From JASLCR01 sp964384345 (GTDB taxonomy: Bacteria > Patescibacteriota > Saccharimonadia > Saccharimonadales > Saccharimonadaceae), in NCBI GenBank assembly GCA_964384345.1, contig CAYLKD010000008.1:1-43485 (forward strand): 43,485 nucleotides of DNA. The letters are read 5' to 3'. The position numbers were made by a program, and so were the translations under genes. The notes under the pieces were generated by a model. It was not told where the DNA came from and did no database searches. It saw only the letters and a list, made by a program, of their open reading frames with translations. This document shows positions 14,642 through 23,114 of this stretch, piece by piece. The stretch's first letter is position 1. Each line of letters opens with the position of its first letter.

Positions 14642-15897
14642 ATACCATCCGCCGAGGGACGGTCTCCCTCAGTTTCGTTGCACTTTTCTTGGCGCTTGCG
14701 CTGGCAGGGTGTAACGTCATCGGTTCGACGAGTCACGTTGACTTGTCGAACCCCAAGGCGGTGGCAGCGCTGTGCGGAGACTCCGCACACGACGTCGCCA
14801 ATGCCTTTTCGGCAGTCGCAACCAACCTGGACTCGAGTGCTGGTGTCCGCAAGGACGCCATCACCACGCTGAAGGAGGACTGGAAACTCGCCAACCCAAC
14901 CGACGCCAAGTCGGTCGAGGCGGCGCGCTCCGCCCTCCAGACGCGTGTCGGCACGGCGTGTCCCGTATCCTCGGGCACATCGACGTCGAGCACCACCACA
15001 CCCAGCACCATCCCGACGCCGACCGGCACCGGGACCCCGACCACGACGTGCCCCTCGGAGTACGTCCAGAAGTTCGACCCGAACCGAGCCAACAGGTTCT
15101 ACTCCGACGGTGTCAAAACCGTCAAGCAGGACCTGGCCTATCTGGGTCACGACGCGCGGACGCTTGTCTTCCGCGCGTTTGGGCTCAAGTTGGTCAAGAC
15201 GAACGATCCGTCGACGTACCTGTCCCCCGATCGATCCTGCCTGTCCCGCGAGGGACAGGACTTGTATCAGCGGGTGTTCGGGGGTCTCTCATCGGCTTCG
15301 GTCGACGAGAACGGACAAGCGCCGGCGAACGGCTACAACACCGGCATGTCCGGTGGCAAAGCCGTCGTCGATGCTAGCCCAGGCGTCGGTGGTGATCGTA
15401 CAGCGATCGTCTACACTCTTCGGAGTGGCGACAAGTTGTACGTGATGCACCGGTGTGGGAACATCGTGTTCCCGTCGAAGGTCGTCGGCATCCCCGTCGG
15501 CCCGACCGAGCACGAGCGTCCGCCGGTCGTCAAGTCGCCTCCCAAGACGACGCCACCACCGGCAACACCGCGCTGCCCCACAGGCTGGTCGGGTACCTAC
15601 CCGAACTGTCTCGAACCGAAGGTCGCCAGCCAAGGTGCTGGCGTACGTGGGAATGCTCCTACCGGAGGTGGCCACAACGCCACATCCGGTCCGGGTGTGG
15701 TCAAAACGCAGACCTCTGCGCCGTCGACACCACGTGTCAACCCGACGCCCCAAGCGCCTGCGATGACGCCGCGTCCCACTCCCACTTCGGTGGGAACGAC
15801 GCCGCCGCCACCGCCGCCTCCCACGGCGACGGGCGCTCCATCCTCTCCTTCACCTGGTACTACGGCGCCTTGTGCGCCGGGGATCCCCAGCTGCTGA
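14632..15897 (+). CDS. Exported lipoprotein of the GC-rich insert
   Basis: 421 residues from the GTG at 14632. Signal sequence with a lipobox: SFVALFLALALAGC, the Cys being at about residue 24. A helical domain (about 30-110), a Thr/Ser/Pro linker (about 112-140), and a globular part follow with several Cys (TTTCPSEYVQKF, DRSCLSREGQDLY, MHRCGNIVF). The last about 140 residues are a Pro/Thr-rich low-complexity tail ending CAPGIPSC. It is probably held to the membrane by lipid with the tail extending outward. Very GC-rich codons. No family recognised. Its partner is the membrane protein at 14183. Confidence 0.75.
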   Translation: MSTYTIRRGTVSLSFVALFLALALAGCNVIGSTSHVDLSNPKAVAALCGDSAHDVANAFSAVATNLDSSAGVRKDAITTLKEDWKLANPTDAKSVEAARSALQTRVGTACPVSSGTSTSSTTTPSTIPTPTGTGTPTTTCPSEYVQKFDPNRANRFYSDGVKTVKQDLAYLGHDARTLVFRAFGLKLVKTNDPSTYLSPDRSCLSREGQDLYQRVFGGLSSASVDENGQAPANGYNTGMSGGKAVVDASPGVGGDRTAIVYTLRSGDKLYVMHRCGNIVFPSKVVGIPVGPTEHERPPVVKSPPKTTPPPATPRCPTGWSGTYPNCLEPKVASQGAGVRGNAPTGGGHNATSGPGVVKTQTSAPSTPRVNPTPQAPAMTPRPTPTSVGTTPPPPPPPTATGAPSSPSPGTTAPCAPGIPSC

Positions 15898-15912
15898 AGA
15901 GCGGAGCAAACC

Positions 15913-15957
15913 GGCGGGTGCCAGCAGATCGTGCAAGCGATCGAACTGGCACCCGCC
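15913..15957 (+). terminator. Long perfect hairpin after the GC-rich genes
   Basis: GGCGGGTGCCAG (15913-15924) pairs with CTGGCACCCGCC (15946-15957), with a smaller GATCG/CGATC inside. It starts 15 nt after the stop at 15897. The run of T that follows is weak, so it may end transcription or protect the mRNA. Confidence 0.6.
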
Positions 15958-15987
15958 ACGAGATTTGGTTTTCCACAAACCCATCTT

Positions 15988-16034
15988 CCGAAAGGAGACT
16001 CGCTCTCACTATGATTGAGCCTGTCTCCTTTCGG
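15988..16034. repeat. 12-bp perfect inverted repeat
   Basis: CCGAAAGGAGAC (15988-15999) and GTCTCCTTTCGG (16023-16034). The left arm contains a ribosome-site-like AAAGGAG, and a 12-codon frame from ATG 16011 to TAG 16049 lies across the loop. It marks the right edge of the GC-rich segment. Confidence 0.6.
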
Positions 16035-16065
16035 GGACAACACTACTAGTACGGAATGTTATAGC

Positions 16066-16133
16066 TTGATTGGTTCTGATAAAGATGAACATTAACAATT
16101 CGGCGACTTGAAAACAAACGTTTTACCAATCAA
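16066..16133. repeat. 9-bp inverted repeat upstream of the second LPxTG gene
   Basis: TTGATTGGT (16066-16074) and ACCAATCAA (16125-16133), with AAAACAAACGTTTT inside. It lies in the AT-rich leader of the gene at 16186. It could be an operator or an RNA stem. Confidence 0.4.
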
Positions 16134-16185
16134 TCATTAGCGTTTGATCTGCTCTGCGAGATGGATCAAACAAAGGAGAAATATC

Positions 16186-18042
16186 ATGCGTATTTTAGAG
16201 AAATTACGTCGTGTGCCTACGCGCTACACCGCACTGGCTGCTATTGCATTTGCAGTAGTTACTGTGCCGGCTGTACTTTTTGCGTGGGGACCAACACGTC
16301 CAACATACACCATGCAGACCCCTGCAGACCACGTCACATTTAACAGCATTACCAACAACCCAGAAGTTGGTGATGAGCGAAACTTCGTCGGTATCCGAGA
16401 AGCAGGCTCAACATCAACATGGAGCGACAGCATGAAAGTACAGGCCGGTAAGTCATACACTGTACGTGTGTACGTACACAACAATGCCGCTACAAATCTC
16501 AATGCAAGCGGAAAAGGCATCGCGAGAGATGTCACTGCTAGCGTTAACTTGCCAACAACGACCGCAAAATCAATCCAGGTTGATGGAACGATCTCAGCAA
16601 GCAACGCAAGTCCAAAACAAGTCTGGGACGACGCTGTATTTACTGGCGACCAAAACTTCAACCTTTCGTATGTCAAAGGTAGCCTTAAGTACGAAAACAA
16701 TGCATTTGGTGCAGCTGGAACAGCGCTTCCAGAAAGTATTTTCACAAGTAGCGGAGCAAAGCTTGGCTACGACAAGCTTGATGGTACTATCCCAGGTTGT
16801 CTCCAGTACGCTGGATACATCAGCTTTACTGTTAAGCCACAATTCGCTCAAACTGCTTCATTTACTATGAGTAAGCTTGTCAGCAAACACGGTGCAAATA
16901 GCTGGGTAGATAGCTACGCAGCTCAGCCAGCTGAAACTGTTGATTACCTCGTTCAGTACAAAAATACCGGCGACGTCCAACAAAACGGCGTTGTAGTCAA
17001 AGACCAGCTTCCAGCTGGAACAAGCTATGTAGCAGGCTCGACTGTCCTCGGAAACTCTGTAAACCCAAGTGGTATCAAAACCAACGATGGCATCACAACC
17101 TCCGGCCTCAACATCGGCTCTTACGCCAAAAATGGAAATGCATGGCTCATCTATAGCGCGAAAATCGCTACCCAAGATAAGCTTCCATGTGGACCACAAA
17201 AGCTCACGAACACCGCAACAGTTGAAACTGATTACGGTACAAAATCTGACACTGCAGATGTCACCGTCAATGGCGCCACCTGTAGACCACCAGTTGTCCC
17301 TGTCTATACTTGTGACAGCCTTAGCGTACAAAAGCTTTCTGACACAAGCGTAAGATTTTCGACAGCGTACACTATTCGAAACGCTACATTCAAAGGTATT
17401 ACATACGTCGTTCGTAACAATCAAGGCACGGAACTATACCGCGGCTCAAACGCCAACTACACACAAACAGTAGCTGGTACGTACACGGTACAAGCCTACG
17501 TTGTCGTTACAGTGAATGGTGAAGACAAAACTGTTACCAGTGACGCTTGTAAAAAGAGCTTTACGATTGTCGCAAAAAACATCACTGTTTGCGAACTTGC
17601 TACGAAGAAAATCGTCACCATCAAAGAGACTGATTTCGACGCAAGCAAGTACTCAAAGAACCTTGATGACTGTAAGACAGTTACTCCAAAAATGATTACT
17701 GTTTGTGAACTAGACACAAAGAAGATCATCACTATTGATGAGAAAGATTTTGATAGCAGCAAATATTCAAAGAATCTTAATGACTGTAAGACAGTCGCTC
17801 CAAAGAAAATCACTGTTTGTAATATCTCAACAAAGCAAACTGTTACGATCAACGAATCTGATTTTGATGCAAGTAAGTACACGAAAGATCTTAGTGTTTG
17901 TGCCCCTGTGGTAACGCCTCCAGTTGTAACTCCAACGGAACTTCCTAAAACAGGTGCAGCTGACATCTTTGCAAAACTAACCGGTGTTATCTCACTGGCT
18001 GGTGCAACAGCGTACTACGTTGCAAGTCGCCGAAACGGCTAG
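16186..18042 (+). CDS. LPxTG-anchored surface protein, DUF11-like and PKD-like domains, three Cys repeats
   Basis: 618 residues. Signal peptide about 1-32 (LAAIAFAVVTVPAVLFAWG). A large beta-rich N-terminal domain, then a DUF11-like domain (about 235-365) with VDYLVQYKNTGDVQQNGVVV and DQLPAGTSYVAGS, then a PKD-like domain (about 375-460). Three tandem repeats of about 38 residues start ITVCELATKK, ITVCELDTKK and ITVCNISTKQ, each with a second Cys near its end. The protein closes LPKTGAADIF, a hydrophobic span and RRNG (sortase signal). AAAGGAG sets the ATG at 16186. It is a wall-anchored stalk or adhesin-like protein, homologous at the C-terminus to the protein at 12496. Binding partner unknown. 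Confidence 0.85.
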   Translation: MRILEKLRRVPTRYTALAAIAFAVVTVPAVLFAWGPTRPTYTMQTPADHVTFNSITNNPEVGDERNFVGIREAGSTSTWSDSMKVQAGKSYTVRVYVHNNAATNLNASGKGIARDVTASVNLPTTTAKSIQVDGTISASNASPKQVWDDAVFTGDQNFNLSYVKGSLKYENNAFGAAGTALPESIFTSSGAKLGYDKLDGTIPGCLQYAGYISFTVKPQFAQTASFTMSKLVSKHGANSWVDSYAAQPAETVDYLVQYKNTGDVQQNGVVVKDQLPAGTSYVAGSTVLGNSVNPSGIKTNDGITTSGLNIGSYAKNGNAWLIYSAKIATQDKLPCGPQKLTNTATVETDYGTKSDTADVTVNGATCRPPVVPVYTCDSLSVQKLSDTSVRFSTAYTIRNATFKGITYVVRNNQGTELYRGSNANYTQTVAGTYTVQAYVVVTVNGEDKTVTSDACKKSFTIVAKNITVCELATKKIVTIKETDFDASKYSKNLDDCKTVTPKMITVCELDTKKIITIDEKDFDSSKYSKNLNDCKTVAPKKITVCNISTKQTVTINESDFDASKYTKDLSVCAPVVTPPVVTPTELPKTGAADIFAKLTGVISLAGATAYYVASRRNG

Positions 18043-18090
18043 AGTCTGACCGCTCCTCTTATATAGCCAGAGGCGTCAGCCTCGGTTAGA

Positions 18091-18126
18091 AAACCACCCC
18101 TTTCAAATAAGGGGTGGTTTTTATTT
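18091..18126 (+). terminator. Intrinsic terminator after the second LPxTG gene
   Basis: AAACCACCCC (18091-18100) pairs with GGGGTGGTTT (18111-18120), followed by a T-rich run. Confidence 0.9.
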
Positions 18127-18152
18127 TGTGTTATTTGCTACACTATATCTAT

Positions 18153-18371
18153 ATGTCAGCTAAGCAAAAAAAGAAGCGCAATAAAGTTTACCGCGGCGCC
18201 GATGCAAAGTCGGCTAGCCCGCATATAATTCGCGTCGAAGCTGCAAATCGTTCTAGTCTAGGTCAGTGGTGGTTTGAGCACAAGAAACTGACACGCATTG
18301 CTGCTATTGCAACCGGAGTGGCACTAGCGATAATCTTGATCATTGTCGAGATAATTACACTACTCACCTAG
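18153..18371 (+). CDS. Small single-span membrane protein
   Basis: 72 residues. A very basic N-terminus (MSAKQKKKRNKVYRGADAKS), a short amphipathic stretch with SLGQWWFEHKK, and one C-terminal membrane helix (IAAIATGVALAIILIIVEII). It starts at 18153: TACACT (18139-18144) preceded by TGC lies 8 nt upstream and no ribosome site exists, so the gene looks leaderless. It ends 4 nt inside the end of the convergent kinase gene. It resembles short tail-anchored proteins seen in this phylum; no function known. Confidence 0.6.
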   Translation: MSAKQKKKRNKVYRGADAKSASPHIIRVEAANRSSLGQWWFEHKKLTRIAAIATGVALAIILIIVEIITLLT

Positions 18372-20518
18372 CTTCGTTTAATTGGCAACTTGAAACCAAA
18401 GGTACTACCAACGCCTTCTTTTGATGAAAAGATAACTTCTCCGTGATGTGCGTCGATGATTTTTTTGGCAAGAAATATACCAACACCTGTACCGTCTGGG
18501 CGTTGCCGACGTGCGTTGGTCGCACGATAGAACTTTTCGAATAATTGTTTTTGCTCAGATGTAGGTACGCCAATTCCTGTGTCATTCACTGTGAAAACAA
18601 TCGTATCATCTACCTTTTTAACAACCACAGTAATTGTCGTGTCTGGATGTGAATAAAATATCGCGTTATCAACATAGTTCATAACAACTTGGCGAATCTT
18701 AGTGTCATCTATTGTCATGACAAATGGCCCGATAGCATTCTCAAGGTTAAGGGTCATATTATGGCTCTTTGCGGATCGCTCCAAGCTTTTAACCTCCTCG
18801 GCGATGAGATTCGAAATATCTGTCTCTTGCAGTTCGAGTACAAATTTACCCGTTTGCAATCGAGAAACATTGAGAAAATCATGTATAAGGTGCACCATGC
18901 GCTCACTACTGCTGTAAGCTTCTTCGAGGACTTGCCGCTGCATCTTTGTCACTTTGCCGACATCACCTTCAAGTACCATACTGAGATAGCCCTTGACGCT
19001 CGTAAGTGGCGTGCGCAGCTGATGCGAAGCCATTGAGAGAAATTCGTCTTTGGCAGCATCGAGTCGTTGCAGTCGTGCATTGGTCGTACGCAGTTCGGCA
19101 GTTGCCGCCTCAATTCTTTGTTTGAGGTTAGCGTTGATGGTTTTAACTTCCTGAACAGAGAGCGCGTTTTGAATAGCGATGACAAGTTCATCGACAACTG
19201 TACTTAGTGCTTTTTTATCACGTAAGTCATATCCACTCCCCATGTGAGGACCTAAACATAGATACCCTAACGCTTCATGACCACGCCGCAAGACAATAAG
19301 AATTGAAATATTGTGTGATTTCAACATTCGGACTAATTCGTTACTTAAATCATCACGATAATCACACATAATGACATGCGAATTTGACGGTAAAAACTCT
19401 TCTAGCGTTTTCAGATCATTATCGGGAAAGTTCGTACGAATACCTGTGCTTACATTGATCGTTTTGCCTTGTAAATTTTTTATAATAAAGAATGCTGACT
19501 CAGCTTTGAGTGTTGTAGCTACTTCACGTGCCGCTGAATGCAGTAATGGAAGAAGATCTGATGTGTCGCGTATCTTATCGCCAAATTTATTATAAAAATC
19601 TTCGATATTATATCTATCTCTATAAAAAAAACTACTAGTTGCACGATTAAAGAATTCCAAGACGGCTTGGAATGAAAATGCTAAAGATAGTATTAAAAAT
19701 ATATTTAACGGATTAACACCTGGAGTTTCGGTATTACCATTATTTATAAATAATGAGGATATTGCGTAGGCCATTACATAATAAATGACTGTTACAAAAG
19801 CGAGTGACGCAACATATGCTGCCGTACGAACTGCTACCATTTTAATATCAAAGAGACCGTGTCGTACAATTGCATACGTACTTGCACCAACGAAGACCAA
19901 GGTGCCAAGAGGGCCAAGCTGTACATAGCTATAGATGCCAAGGAGTGGTAAAAGCAGATTACACAAAATCCCGATTATTATTGCAACGATCAAACCCTTC
20001 ATCACTATGCCAACTTGATTGCGCCGCATTTTATTTTTTGCAACGCGATACGATCGCATCAATATATACATTCCAAAACAAAAATTAAGAAACACCGTGG
20101 CTGCATATAATGATATACCCACGGCGCTAGTTTCTATACTCAAATCTGGCCTTACTACTTTACCTACTATTCCGGGTAGTAATGCAGCGAAACCCGACAG
20201 AATACAAGCTGATAAGACTAAAAGTTTTTTTGTTGTCCATTTACTACCAGTGATAGTAATTGCAAAATTTAAAAATGCACAGGCGAGAAAAGATGCACTT
20301 GTATAGCTGAGTAATGCTATCGGTAATCTATACGTAGGCTCAGCGATGATGAATATTAAATTGGACAATGTCCATAATCCAGTAAAAAATGCTAAATAGA
20401 AAAATGACTGATTGATTCTATTTCGAGTATTTTGAAATAAGACAAACACACCAAGAAATAAGTTGACTAAAACTGCTATTACTAAAAGTGATGTTGAAAT
20501 CGTAATATCTCCCACCAT
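18368..20518 (-). CDS. Membrane sensor histidine kinase
   Basis: 716 residues. An N-terminal seven- or eight-helix membrane domain (about 1-235, of the 7TM histidine-kinase sensor style), a further segment to about 290, and a GAF-like domain (about 310-450, TLKAESAFFIIKN, YLCLGPHMGSGYDL). The HisKA domain has SHQLRTPLTS with His499 as the phosphorylated residue. HATPase_c follows with YVDNAIFYSH, NDTGIGVP and GTGVGIFLAKKI. It autophosphorylates on a signal and passes phosphate to a response regulator. It lies 10 nt downstream of the LuxI-like gene on the same strand, and a single-domain response regulator sits just beyond. A lipophilic signal sensed in the membrane would suit the 7TM domain; that is inference. 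Confidence 0.9.
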   Translation of the reverse strand: MVGDITISTSLLVIAVLVNLFLGVFVLFQNTRNRINQSFFYLAFFTGLWTLSNLIFIIAEPTYRLPIALLSYTSASFLACAFLNFAITITGSKWTTKKLLVLSACILSGFAALLPGIVGKVVRPDLSIETSAVGISLYAATVFLNFCFGMYILMRSYRVAKNKMRRNQVGIVMKGLIVAIIIGILCNLLLPLLGIYSYVQLGPLGTLVFVGASTYAIVRHGLFDIKMVAVRTAAYVASLAFVTVIYYVMAYAISSLFINNGNTETPGVNPLNIFLILSLAFSFQAVLEFFNRATSSFFYRDRYNIEDFYNKFGDKIRDTSDLLPLLHSAAREVATTLKAESAFFIIKNLQGKTINVSTGIRTNFPDNDLKTLEEFLPSNSHVIMCDYRDDLSNELVRMLKSHNISILIVLRRGHEALGYLCLGPHMGSGYDLRDKKALSTVVDELVIAIQNALSVQEVKTINANLKQRIEAATAELRTTNARLQRLDAAKDEFLSMASHQLRTPLTSVKGYLSMVLEGDVGKVTKMQRQVLEEAYSSSERMVHLIHDFLNVSRLQTGKFVLELQETDISNLIAEEVKSLERSAKSHNMTLNLENAIGPFVMTIDDTKIRQVVMNYVDNAIFYSHPDTTITVVVKKVDDTIVFTVNDTGIGVPTSEQKQLFEKFYRATNARRQRPDGTGVGIFLAKKIIDAHHGEVIFSSKEGVGSTFGFKLPIKRS

Positions 20519-20528
20519 GCTGTTTTAG

Positions 20529-21308
20529 CTAGCCCACTATACCCATTGCTTCGTCGTAACCGGCTTTTATATATTTAAAACCACCTCTTTTGGGTCTTCC
20601 TTGCTCATCAACTGTACTCTCTAATAAGCGAAATGCATGTGCAGGCCGGGCAACACAAAAGTATGAAATATCATCCTTATGTGCATCAATTTTGCCTTTT
20701 GTGATCACAGTAATATCGATACCAGCCGCCTCGAGCTGATTTTTCATTTTTTCAGTAGTCGTAAATATCCACGTCGGTTCTCCATGTACTCCTTCAGGGG
20801 TCTCCATTTTGGCAAATGCTGCACCAAACATCCTTAAAAATGCTGCGAATCTTGCAAACTTTTGCTCCTCATTGAGATTATCAACAAGCCGCGTAAGATC
20901 CATCATCCTCTGTCCTGCTTTTTCGATAATACTATCAATGTTTTCAGTTTTTGTAATGACCTCACCATCGACTTCAGCAGTCTCGCTTCTATGGTAGCGA
21001 ATTACATCTTCGTACATTTCAAGGTTTGACTCAAGCATGCTTAAACTCAGAGAACCAAAAAAGTTAGTCTTAGTAAGACGCATCCCAGCTAGGACTTTAC
21101 CATCAGCACCAACATCACATATATGGATTGTGTCGTCTCTTCCATCGTATTCGTCTGTATCATCAGTATGATTGCTATCAAACCAACCCATCGCAACGAC
21201 GTATTCAGTTCGTAACTCGAGTAGCTCAGGCCAGGGATAACCCAGGCATATTGCTAGTCCTCGTTCAGGTAAAGCTAAACTTTCACGACTTCTCATTACT
21301 TCAGTCAT
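20529..21308 (-). CDS. LuxI-like autoinducer synthase (acyl-homoserine-lactone synthase fold)
   Basis: 259 residues. The conserved LuxI positions are visible with near-normal spacing: ELRTEYVVAMGW (Arg33, Trp42), DTDEYD (Asp52, Asp55), AGMRLTKT (Arg77) and MDLTRLV (Asp137-Arg140, corresponding to the ELSRF block with Glu to Asp and Ser to Thr). LRMFGAAFA and PTWIFTTTEKMKNQLEAAGI match the later acyl-chain-binding region. LuxI enzymes join an acyl group to S-adenosylmethionine to make a diffusible signal. Differences from classical LuxI: an insertion of about 35 residues between the Arg77 block and the DLTR block, and no Phe at the usual position near Arg33. The product could be an acyl-amino acid or another amide. 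In an operon with the histidine kinase. Another ATG exists four codons in (21296). Confidence 0.65.
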   Translation of the reverse strand: MTEVMRSRESLALPERGLAICLGYPWPELLELRTEYVVAMGWFDSNHTDDTDEYDGRDDTIHICDVGADGKVLAGMRLTKTNFFGSLSLSMLESNLEMYEDVIRYHRSETAEVDGEVITKTENIDSIIEKAGQRMMDLTRLVDNLNEEQKFARFAAFLRMFGAAFAKMETPEGVHGEPTWIFTTTEKMKNQLEAAGIDITVITKGKIDAHKDDISYFCVARPAHAFRLLESTVDEQGRPKRGGFKYIKAGYDEAMGIVG

Positions 21309-21374
21309 ATGTACTTCTATCCTACCCTATAGCGGCGTACATTCATACTAATATGCTAAAATGCTAATATAAAT

Positions 21375-21746
21375 ATGACAAAAATCGCCATCATTGAAGA
21401 CGACCAAACAATTAGCCAGATGTACCGCATGAAATTTGAGGCAGATGGTTTCGTGGTTCAACTCGCTGATAATGGAAAGCGTGGCGTCGCACTTGTCGAA
21501 TCATTTACTCCTGATATCATCCTACTTGATCTGCAAATGCCGGAGATGGGTGGCGCTGAAGCCCTCGAACACATTAGAAATCATGAGTGGGGCAAGAGGA
21601 TTCCAGTCATCATTTTGACAAATCTCGGTGAAGAAGAATCACCAAAATCGCTTCGTGAACTAGACGTCGAGAGTTATATCGTCAAAGCTGACCTAACACC
21701 AAGTCAAGTCGTCTCAAGAGTCAAGCAAGCACTTAATCTGTCGTAG
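21375..21746 (+). CDS. Single-domain response regulator (CheY-like receiver)
   Basis: 123 residues, receiver domain only. The acidic pair EDD (8-10), phospho-acceptor Asp52 in ILLDLQMPEMGG, Thr in VIILTNLG and Lys in YIVKADLT complete the active site. No output domain, so it must act by protein-protein contact or phosphorelay. It is divergent from the LuxI-like gene and kinase (66-nt gap with AT-rich promoters), so it is the likely partner of the kinase at 18368. Its end overlaps the end of folD by 14 nt (convergent). Confidence 0.9.
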   Translation: MTKIAIIEDDQTISQMYRMKFEADGFVVQLADNGKRGVALVESFTPDIILLDLQMPEMGGAEALEHIRNHEWGKRIPVIILTNLGEEESPKSLRELDVESYIVKADLTPSQVVSRVKQALNLS

Positions 21747-22551
21747 AATCCACCCGCGAGCGAGCTGCTCGTATGACGTTATCAAATAATGCCGCGACGG
21801 TCAGTGGACCGACACCACCCTTTTCGGGTGTTATTGTCAGATCATCACGCATACGGACTTCCTCAGCAACATCACCGATAATACGACCGTGTTCAGCTGA
21901 GGTTGCTGCATCAACCACGACCGCACCGTGTTTTATGGATTGACTTACAATAAGCCCAGGAACACCGGTGGCAGAAACGATAACATCAGCAGTCGTAAGT
22001 TTTGTCAGCATATCATCAGTCGATGCGTCATACACTGTGACAGCGTGTCCAGCGTTGGTCCATAGTCGGGCGAGCGGTGCACCAACAAGGCGACCGTTTC
22101 CGACGATAGCGATGTGCTTGTCTTTGAGTGGTACATTATAGCCTGCTAGTAACCAATCGATAGCCATGGGAGTGGCCGGAACGAGCGTAGCATTTTCACC
22201 TAACCCATCGACATCTTTTGCCGGCAACACCAGATCTATTGCTTCCTGTGTTTGCGATTCGTCGGCAAGGGGCAACTGCACAATGATGCCGTGAACGCTT
22301 TCATCATCATTCAGCTGGCGAATCGTCGCTAGCAGCTCTTCATTTTTGGGCTCACACAGTACGACATCAACCGCTATATCATCGCCGTAGCGTTTTTTCA
22401 TGCGCACATAGGTCGCGATAACGGGATCATTGCTTGTTTTGACAATCGCAAGCTTTGGTGCGATGTGATCGGCTTGACGAAGCGCCCTAACTTGACGCAG
22501 TTGGCGCTCTTTTACAAATTCAGCTAATTCGAGTCCAGATAATACTTTCAC
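21733..22551 (-). CDS. folD: Bifunctional methylenetetrahydrofolate dehydrogenase/cyclohydrolase
   Basis: 272 residues. Family motifs: ATYVRMKKR (catalytic Lys region), IIVQLPLADE (the usual final Pro of QLPLP is lost), DVDGLG, IAIVGNGRLVGAPLARL (NADP-binding, GRS replaced by GRL), and TPEKGGVGPLTVAALFDN. It interconverts methylene- and formyl-tetrahydrofolate for purine, thymidylate and formyl-Met synthesis. It starts at GTG 22551, with TACACT (22558-22563) preceded by TGC only 6 nt upstream and no ribosome site, hence leaderless. Functionally linked to glyA at 34340. The variant motifs suggest a divergent but probably active enzyme. Confidence 0.88.
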   Translation of the reverse strand: MKVLSGLELAEFVKERQLRQVRALRQADHIAPKLAIVKTSNDPVIATYVRMKKRYGDDIAVDVVLCEPKNEELLATIRQLNDDESVHGIIVQLPLADESQTQEAIDLVLPAKDVDGLGENATLVPATPMAIDWLLAGYNVPLKDKHIAIVGNGRLVGAPLARLWTNAGHAVTVYDASTDDMLTKLTTADVIVSATGVPGLIVSQSIKHGAVVVDAATSAEHGRIIGDVAEEVRMRDDLTITPEKGGVGPLTVAALFDNVIRAARSRVDSTTD

Positions 22552-22557
22552 CTCTAT

Positions 22558-22563
22558 AGTGTA
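22558..22563 (-). promoter_or_regulatory. Extended -10 (TGC-TACACT) of folD, leaderless GTG
   Basis: The same TGCTACACT string occurs before the genes at 18153 and 25714, each 6-8 nt before the start codon. Confidence 0.55.
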
Positions 22564-22637
22564 GCATGAGAAGTGCCCTGTTTATTCGTACCACAACCTG
22601 TGCGAAATTATATAAAATCTGTAATGCGTATTGCGGC

Positions 22638-23105
22638 TTAAAGTGTCTTGGCTTTATCTGTGCGTTTTTGCATGACACATATGTAAAAAGTGTTTGCGAC
22701 GATCGAGACTATCCAGACAAATACGATGAGAGCAGCAACTAGCAAAACAAAAGCAGTCTGCCAAGATCCGTCATTAATTACAAACGTATTGTCATTTGTA
22801 GAGCTGGAGAAATTCGAATAACCATACCCAGCAAACGATAAAAATGTCGTAGCGATGATATAAAGTAAAAACGTGTCTGAATATTTCACGCTGTGATTCG
22901 TCACGCCATCGAGCGCATGCGAGTAATGCCACATCCACCAATAATTAAGCCCCGGTATAATCAAAAACCACGTTGTCGGAACATAATTGGATCTGAGAAC
23001 AGTGTTCAACTCTTTTCGGCACACTGCAGCCCAGCGGAAGAAGTAAAATCCAAGCGTGACAATCTGCAGTCCAATCAATTTGCGCGTACTATGTCCGTGT
23101 AGCAT
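22638..23105 (-). CDS. DUF4234-family membrane protein
   Basis: 155 residues. The N-terminus STRKLIGLQIVTLGFYFFRW and WFLIIPGLNYWWMWHYS match DUF4234, a family of small membrane proteins with a conserved T.GIY..YW motif. Further helices lie near 90-110 and 122-148. It is 9 bp downstream of a second DUF4234 gene, so they form a pair. Function unknown in the family. Confidence 0.7.
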   Translation of the reverse strand: MLHGHSTRKLIGLQIVTLGFYFFRWAAVCRKELNTVLRSNYVPTTWFLIIPGLNYWWMWHYSHALDGVTNHSVKYSDTFLLYIIATTFLSFAGYGYSNFSSSTNDNTFVINDGSWQTAFVLLVAALIVFVWIVSIVANTFYICVMQKRTDKAKTL

Positions 23106-23114
23106 CGAAAAGGA

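Noticed and set aside
14305..16049. Several long frames on both strands within the GC-rich insert
   Set aside because: GC-rich DNA has few stops, so long shadow frames are expected. Only the frames at 14183 and 14632 have ribosome sites, a signal sequence and sensible membrane segments.
16011..16049. 12-codon frame MIEPVSFRGQHY in the loop of the 15988/16023 inverted repeat
   Set aside because: The ribosome-site-like AAAGGAG is 14 nt away and inside a stem; too short to support as a gene.
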